Assembly: GCA_046546095.1 (NCBI GenBank) | Contig: JBKGYK010000089.1 | Span: 1 to 9,513 of the forward strand | DNA: 9,513 nucleotides | Source: JAQIBY01 sp046546095 | GTDB taxonomy: Bacteria; Bacteroidota; Bacteroidia; Bacteroidales; ML635J-15 | Direction: 5' to 3' | Shown: one piece after another, positions 7,138 through 9,513 of the stretch | Numbering within the stretch: position 1 is the stretch's first letter | How the letters are laid out: each line of letters starts with the position of its first letter | The notes under the pieces: model-generated | The model's database searches: none | Seen by the model: the letters and a program-made list of their open reading frames with translations, nothing else | Told to the model about the DNA's origin: nothing | Translations under genes and position numbers: made by a program

Positions 7138-7656
7138 TTACAGCTCTTTCATCCCCTGCAAGAAACTCATGATAAGGTCCCGCTTGGGTCCGGATGCCTC
7201 TACAGCCAGATTTTTCAGGTGGTTCCGGACTTTTGCCTGACCCTCAGCATTTTTGTTGTAAAAATACTCCTCAAGATTGGTCAGTGCTTCCATTTGCACC
7301 GTCAAATCATCAGAATTGGCATATGGCAGAAAATCCTCCAGATAAGGTGAGAAATCAAGGGCAGACTGCCAGCAAGTACTCAGTATCAAGGCCAGGCCGC
7401 TGTCCCATTGCCGGGTTTTTAACTCCCTCATAAAAATTTCAGGTACTTGCTTGTCCTTCAGGTCCCGCAACAACATTACAATTTTTTCCCGCAACTCATC
7501 ATCATTGTATGACTGATACAAATCAAAAACCGCCGGCAAAAGCTTTACACTACCCGTCTGATGAATTTCATCAATTGTCTTGTATATCCGCGCACGATCG
7601 TCAGATTTCAGACTTTCCAGATATGCTTTTTCCTTATCACTCAGTTTTTGTTCCAT
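7138..7656 (-). CDS. HEAT-like helical repeat protein
   Basis: 172-residue soluble, acidic, all-helical protein with no signal peptide or membrane span. Several helix pairs of HEAT type can be followed: DDRARIYKTIDEIHQTG (19-35), VKLLPAVFDLYQ then DDELREKIVMLLRDLKD (37-68), VPEIFMRELK (71-80), a WDSGLALILSTCWQ segment (84-97), YLEDFLPYA (105-113), LTVQMEALTNLEEYF (118-132) and a last helix pair to 172. No catalytic motif is seen, so a binding or scaffold role is likely; the partner is unknown. The frame runs on to a GTG at 7770, but a promoter at 7702-7673 lies inside that extension, so translation starts at ATG 7656 or 7665 (MAIMEQ) with a very short leader. Converges on the small membrane protein gene and is divergent from the RNA helicase. 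Confidence 0.82.
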   Translation of the reverse strand: MEQKLSDKEKAYLESLKSDDRARIYKTIDEIHQTGSVKLLPAVFDLYQSYNDDELREKIVMLLRDLKDKQVPEIFMRELKTRQWDSGLALILSTCWQSALDFSPYLEDFLPYANSDDLTVQMEALTNLEEYFYNKNAEGQAKVRNHLKNLAVEASGPKRDLIMSFLQGMKEL

Positions 7657-7672
7657 AATTGCCATTTTACCA

Positions 7673-7702
7673 CAAAGATAAGGCTTTTTATTTTCAACAC
7701 AA
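7673..7702 (-). promoter_or_regulatory. Strong Bacteroidota-type promoter of the HEAT-like gene
   Basis: On the minus strand TTG (7702-7700), a 19-base spacer and TATCTTTG (7680-7673) match both consensus elements. The transcript would start near 7668, giving a leader of only a few to about 12 bases before ATG 7665 or 7656. This decides against the longer reading frame. Confidence 0.65.
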
Positions 7703-7754
7703 TCAGGAATCTGAGGGGAAGAAATGCTGCAAGAATTTTTATCAGGGCGTGCCC

Positions 7755-7862
7755 CCTTTGGTTTTTTCACCTATAGTTTCATCACAATACAATCCCTTCA
7801 TATCACCGGGAATGGTAGTTGCCGGAAGCAGCAACTCAACAAAACCGGTGAAAAACCAAAGG
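7755..7862 (+). repeat. Long inverted repeat A
   Basis: Left arm 7755-7771 (CCTTTGGTTTTTTCACC) is the reverse complement of right arm 7847-7862 (GGTGAAAAACCAAAGG) apart from one extra T in the left T-run. The 75-base interior holds a smaller hairpin, AGTTGC (7817-7822) with GCAACT (7831-7836), and an alternative pairing TCACCGG (7803-7809) with CCGGTGA (7845-7851). Confidence 0.85.
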
Positions 7863-7882
7863 CGTCGGTCTCCGCTTACCAG

Positions 7883-7983
7883 CTGCCTGCTGCTATGCAC
7901 TGGTGCTGACAAATGCAGCAAAGGAGTTTACTCCGTCGTGCCACTCTTTCCTGCATGCAGCATCAGTGCATAGCAGCAGGCAG
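7883..7983 (+). repeat. Long inverted repeat B, 101-base hairpin
   Basis: Arms 7883-7908 and 7958-7983 are 26 bases each and complementary at all positions except one, where plus-strand RNA would have a G-U wobble (7903 with 7963) and minus-strand RNA a C-A mismatch. Inside, ATGCAG (7913-7918) pairs with CTGCAT (7951-7956), AAAG (7920-7923) with CTTT (7946-7949) and AGT with ACT, so the stem continues almost to the tip. No T-run follows, so it is not a simple terminator. Confidence 0.92.
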
Positions 7984-8115
7984 GCTGATTCAGCTCTGCC
8001 CTCACGCGAATGTACAGCCTCCGGAGACAATTTCTCTGAACCACGGGCACCATCCTATACAGGAAATCTTTCAGAAATCTGCAAATTGGCCTCTATACTA
8101 TGATTCATAACCATG

Positions 8116-8148
8116 CTGCCGCAAATTCATTCTTTTTGGTTACCTTTG
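8116..8148 (+). promoter_or_regulatory. Probable promoter of the DEAD-box helicase
   Basis: TACCTTTG at 8141-8148 is a perfect -7 match; CTG at 8116-8118, 22 bases upstream, is a one-mismatch -33. Transcription would start near 8154, about 20 bases before ATG 8175, so the inverted repeats at 7755-7983 lie outside this transcript. Confidence 0.5.
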
Positions 8149-8174
8149 TTTCAGAATTAACGAAAGTGCAGATT

Positions 8175-9464
8175 ATGCGATTTGATGAATTACAACTTAG
8201 TGAAGATTTACAGGAAGCCATTTCATTTATGGGATTTACCGAGGCCACAGAAATACAGAGCCTTGCCATACCTTACATACTTGAGGGCAATGACCTGATA
8301 GCTTCTGCACAGACAGGCACGGGCAAAACGGCTGCCTTTGTACTGCCTCTGCTTGACATCATCAATCAGCATCCACCCACCTCCGGGGCCGGCGCACTCA
8401 TTGTTGTGCCTACACGCGAACTGGCAGTGCAAATCGACCAGGAAATTCAGGGTATTTCCTATTTCCTGCCGGTTACCTCACTGGCCATTTATGGCGGTGG
8501 CGATGGCAGTGAATGGAATCAGGAGCGCAAAGCCCTTACTAAAGGTGTAGATATCGTGATCGCCACGCCAGGCAAGCTGCTGGCACACATCAAGCTGGGT
8601 TATGTGTCCTTCAAAAACCTGAACCATTTTATTCTCGACGAAGCCGATAAAATGCTGGACATGGGCTTTTACGATGATATCATGCGAATAGAAGAGCAAC
8701 TGCCAAAGAAAAGACAAACCTTGATGTTCAGTGCTACCATGCCGCCAAAAATCCGCCAAATGGCACAAAAGCTGCTGAACAATCCCAAAGAAATCAACAT
8801 CAATCTGTCAAAACCGGCAGAAGGAGTACTGCAGGCAGTATATCCGGTACATCCCGGAGACAAAATTAAACTCATACAAAATCTGCTGATAGACAAACCG
8901 GCATATAAGCGCATTTTGATTTTCACATCTACCAAATCGCAGGTAAAAGACATTGTCCGCACACTCAACAAAGCCGGTATGAACTGCCACGGCATTTCAT
9001 CAGATTTTGAACAAAGTGAAAGATCGGATATTCTGAATAAATTCAAAGCTGCCCGCATTCGCATACTGGTGGCTACAGATGTACTCAGCCGCGGCATAGA
9101 CATCAAAAATATCGACCTGATTATCAACTATGAAGTACCCCACGATGCTGAAGATTACGTTCACCGTGTGGGTCGTACTGCCCGTGCAGAGCAAACCGGT
9201 GTTGCCATCACCCTTGTCAGTCCCGACCAGATGCGTGATTTTTCCAGAATCGAAAAAATGATTGAACAGGAAGTTCCAAAAATCAAGCTTCCCTGGGCGC
9301 CCAAAGATACACCGGAGTGGAATACCAGTGGTCCTTCTCGTAAATCGAGAGGTAATTTCCAGCGTGGCAACAAAGGCAACAAAGGAAAACCCCCCCGGGG
9401 AAACAAAGGTCGTCCGGGTAACAAACAAGGCGGCAAAAACCAGTCGCACGGTAAGAAAAAGTAG
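8175..9464 (+). CDS. DEAD-box RNA helicase, RhlE-like
   Basis: 429-residue ATP-dependent RNA helicase that remodels structured RNA, typically in ribosome assembly or RNA decay. Every motif is present, counted from ATG 8175: Q motif GFTEATEIQ (20-28), Walker A AQTGTGKT (45-52), PTREL (79-83), GG (107-108), TPGK (131-134, where most relatives have TPGR), DEAD (155-158), SAT (186-188), IFTST (249-253), ATDVLSRGID (300-309) and HRVGRTAR (330-337). The tail from about 385 is a basic Gly/Asn/Lys/Arg repeat (GNKGNKGK and similar), expected for RNA binding. An in-frame ATG at 8100 would add 25 residues, but the -7 box at 8141-8148 falls inside that extension and MRFDELQL is the normal family start. 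RhlE, SrmB and CsdA subfamilies cannot be separated with certainty, so no symbol is given. The rest of the window (9465-9513) shows no gene or terminator. Confidence 0.96.
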   Translation: MRFDELQLSEDLQEAISFMGFTEATEIQSLAIPYILEGNDLIASAQTGTGKTAAFVLPLLDIINQHPPTSGAGALIVVPTRELAVQIDQEIQGISYFLPVTSLAIYGGGDGSEWNQERKALTKGVDIVIATPGKLLAHIKLGYVSFKNLNHFILDEADKMLDMGFYDDIMRIEEQLPKKRQTLMFSATMPPKIRQMAQKLLNNPKEININLSKPAEGVLQAVYPVHPGDKIKLIQNLLIDKPAYKRILIFTSTKSQVKDIVRTLNKAGMNCHGISSDFEQSERSDILNKFKAARIRILVATDVLSRGIDIKNIDLIINYEVPHDAEDYVHRVGRTARAEQTGVAITLVSPDQMRDFSRIEKMIEQEVPKIKLPWAPKDTPEWNTSGPSRKSRGNFQRGNKGNKGKPPRGNKGRPGNKQGGKNQSHGKKK

Positions 9465-9513
9465 CTTGTGAAAACTACCCGGATATCTTGAAACCGGACA
9501 TCATCGCTGCTGC

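Larger units (their letters stand above)
7703..8140. other. Structured intergenic region, candidate non-coding element
   Basis: About 440 bases between two divergent promoters with no credible gene: frames on both strands are short and lack start signals. It contains two long inverted repeats (7755-7862 and 7883-7983). GTGCCC (7749-7754), directly in front of the first repeat, can pair with GGGCAC (8045-8050), which would close a branched structure of about 300 bases. Nothing matches RNase P RNA, tmRNA, SRP RNA or an integron attC site that I can recognise. Confidence 0.55.

Noticed and set aside
7657..7770. N-terminal extension of the HEAT-like protein to 7770
   Set aside because: It starts at GTG, contains the gene's own promoter, and its residues lack the helical pattern of the rest.
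7883..7983. Integron attC site
   Set aside because: The conserved RYYYAAC and GTTRRRY ends are not found at the arm boundaries, and no integrase gene is present in the window.
7903..8103. Open frames across the palindromic region on the plus strand
   Set aside because: They run through the inverted repeats, have unusual composition and no start signals; several overlap in different frames, as expected for non-coding DNA.
7703..8140. Retron non-coding RNA
   Set aside because: Long hairpins fit loosely, but no reverse transcriptase gene lies in the window and both neighbouring genes are ordinary cellular genes.

Overview
The window looks like chromosomal DNA from a member of the Bacteroidota. 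Three things point there. TAnnTTTG boxes, the phylum's unusual -7 promoter element, stand in front of most genes, and the clearest ones also have a TTG-type -33 box 19-20 bases upstream. Shine-Dalgarno sequences are scarce. The protein types (S41 peptidase with signal peptide, short-leader lipoproteins, RhlE-like helicase with a Gly/Asn/Lys tail) are also typical. The genus cannot be told. There are no tRNA or rRNA genes, no CRISPR array and no recognisable transposase.

Layout, left to right: a secreted S41 peptidase (minus strand); a diacylglycerol/sphingoid-kinase-family lipid kinase (minus); divergent from it, an App1-type (DUF2183) phosphatidate phosphatase homologue (plus); a 385-base gap ending in a very good promoter; an unrecognised lipoprotein (plus); a helical-repeat lipoprotein with a possible CsgG/LpoB-like domain (plus), whose leader carries an inverted repeat; a 65-residue two-helix membrane protein (plus); a HEAT-like helical protein (minus, converging on the small gene with 5 bases between stop codons); a long structured intergenic region; and a DEAD-box RNA helicase (plus). 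The left part is visibly richer in A+T than the right part.

Four gene starts are set inside longer open frames. The lipid kinase is read from ATG 2698 rather than a TTG at 2719, the phosphatase from ATG 3037 rather than a GTG at 3028, the repeat lipoprotein from ATG 5474 rather than 5378, and the helicase from ATG 8175. The HEAT-like gene starts at 7656 or 7665, just behind its promoter, and not at a GTG at 7770.

Two themes stand out. First, the kinase/phosphatase pair (1784-4182) could phosphorylate and dephosphorylate the same class of lipid from one shared control region. Second, the DNA between the HEAT-like gene and the helicase (about 7703-8140) holds two long inverted repeats. One is a 26-bp stem on a 101-base hairpin, and the other has arms of 17 and 16 bases around a smaller hairpin. 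They lie outside any gene and upstream of the helicase promoter. This is the best candidate here for an undescribed non-coding RNA or palindromic element. A third inverted repeat (5351-5425) begins where transcription of the repeat-lipoprotein gene should start.
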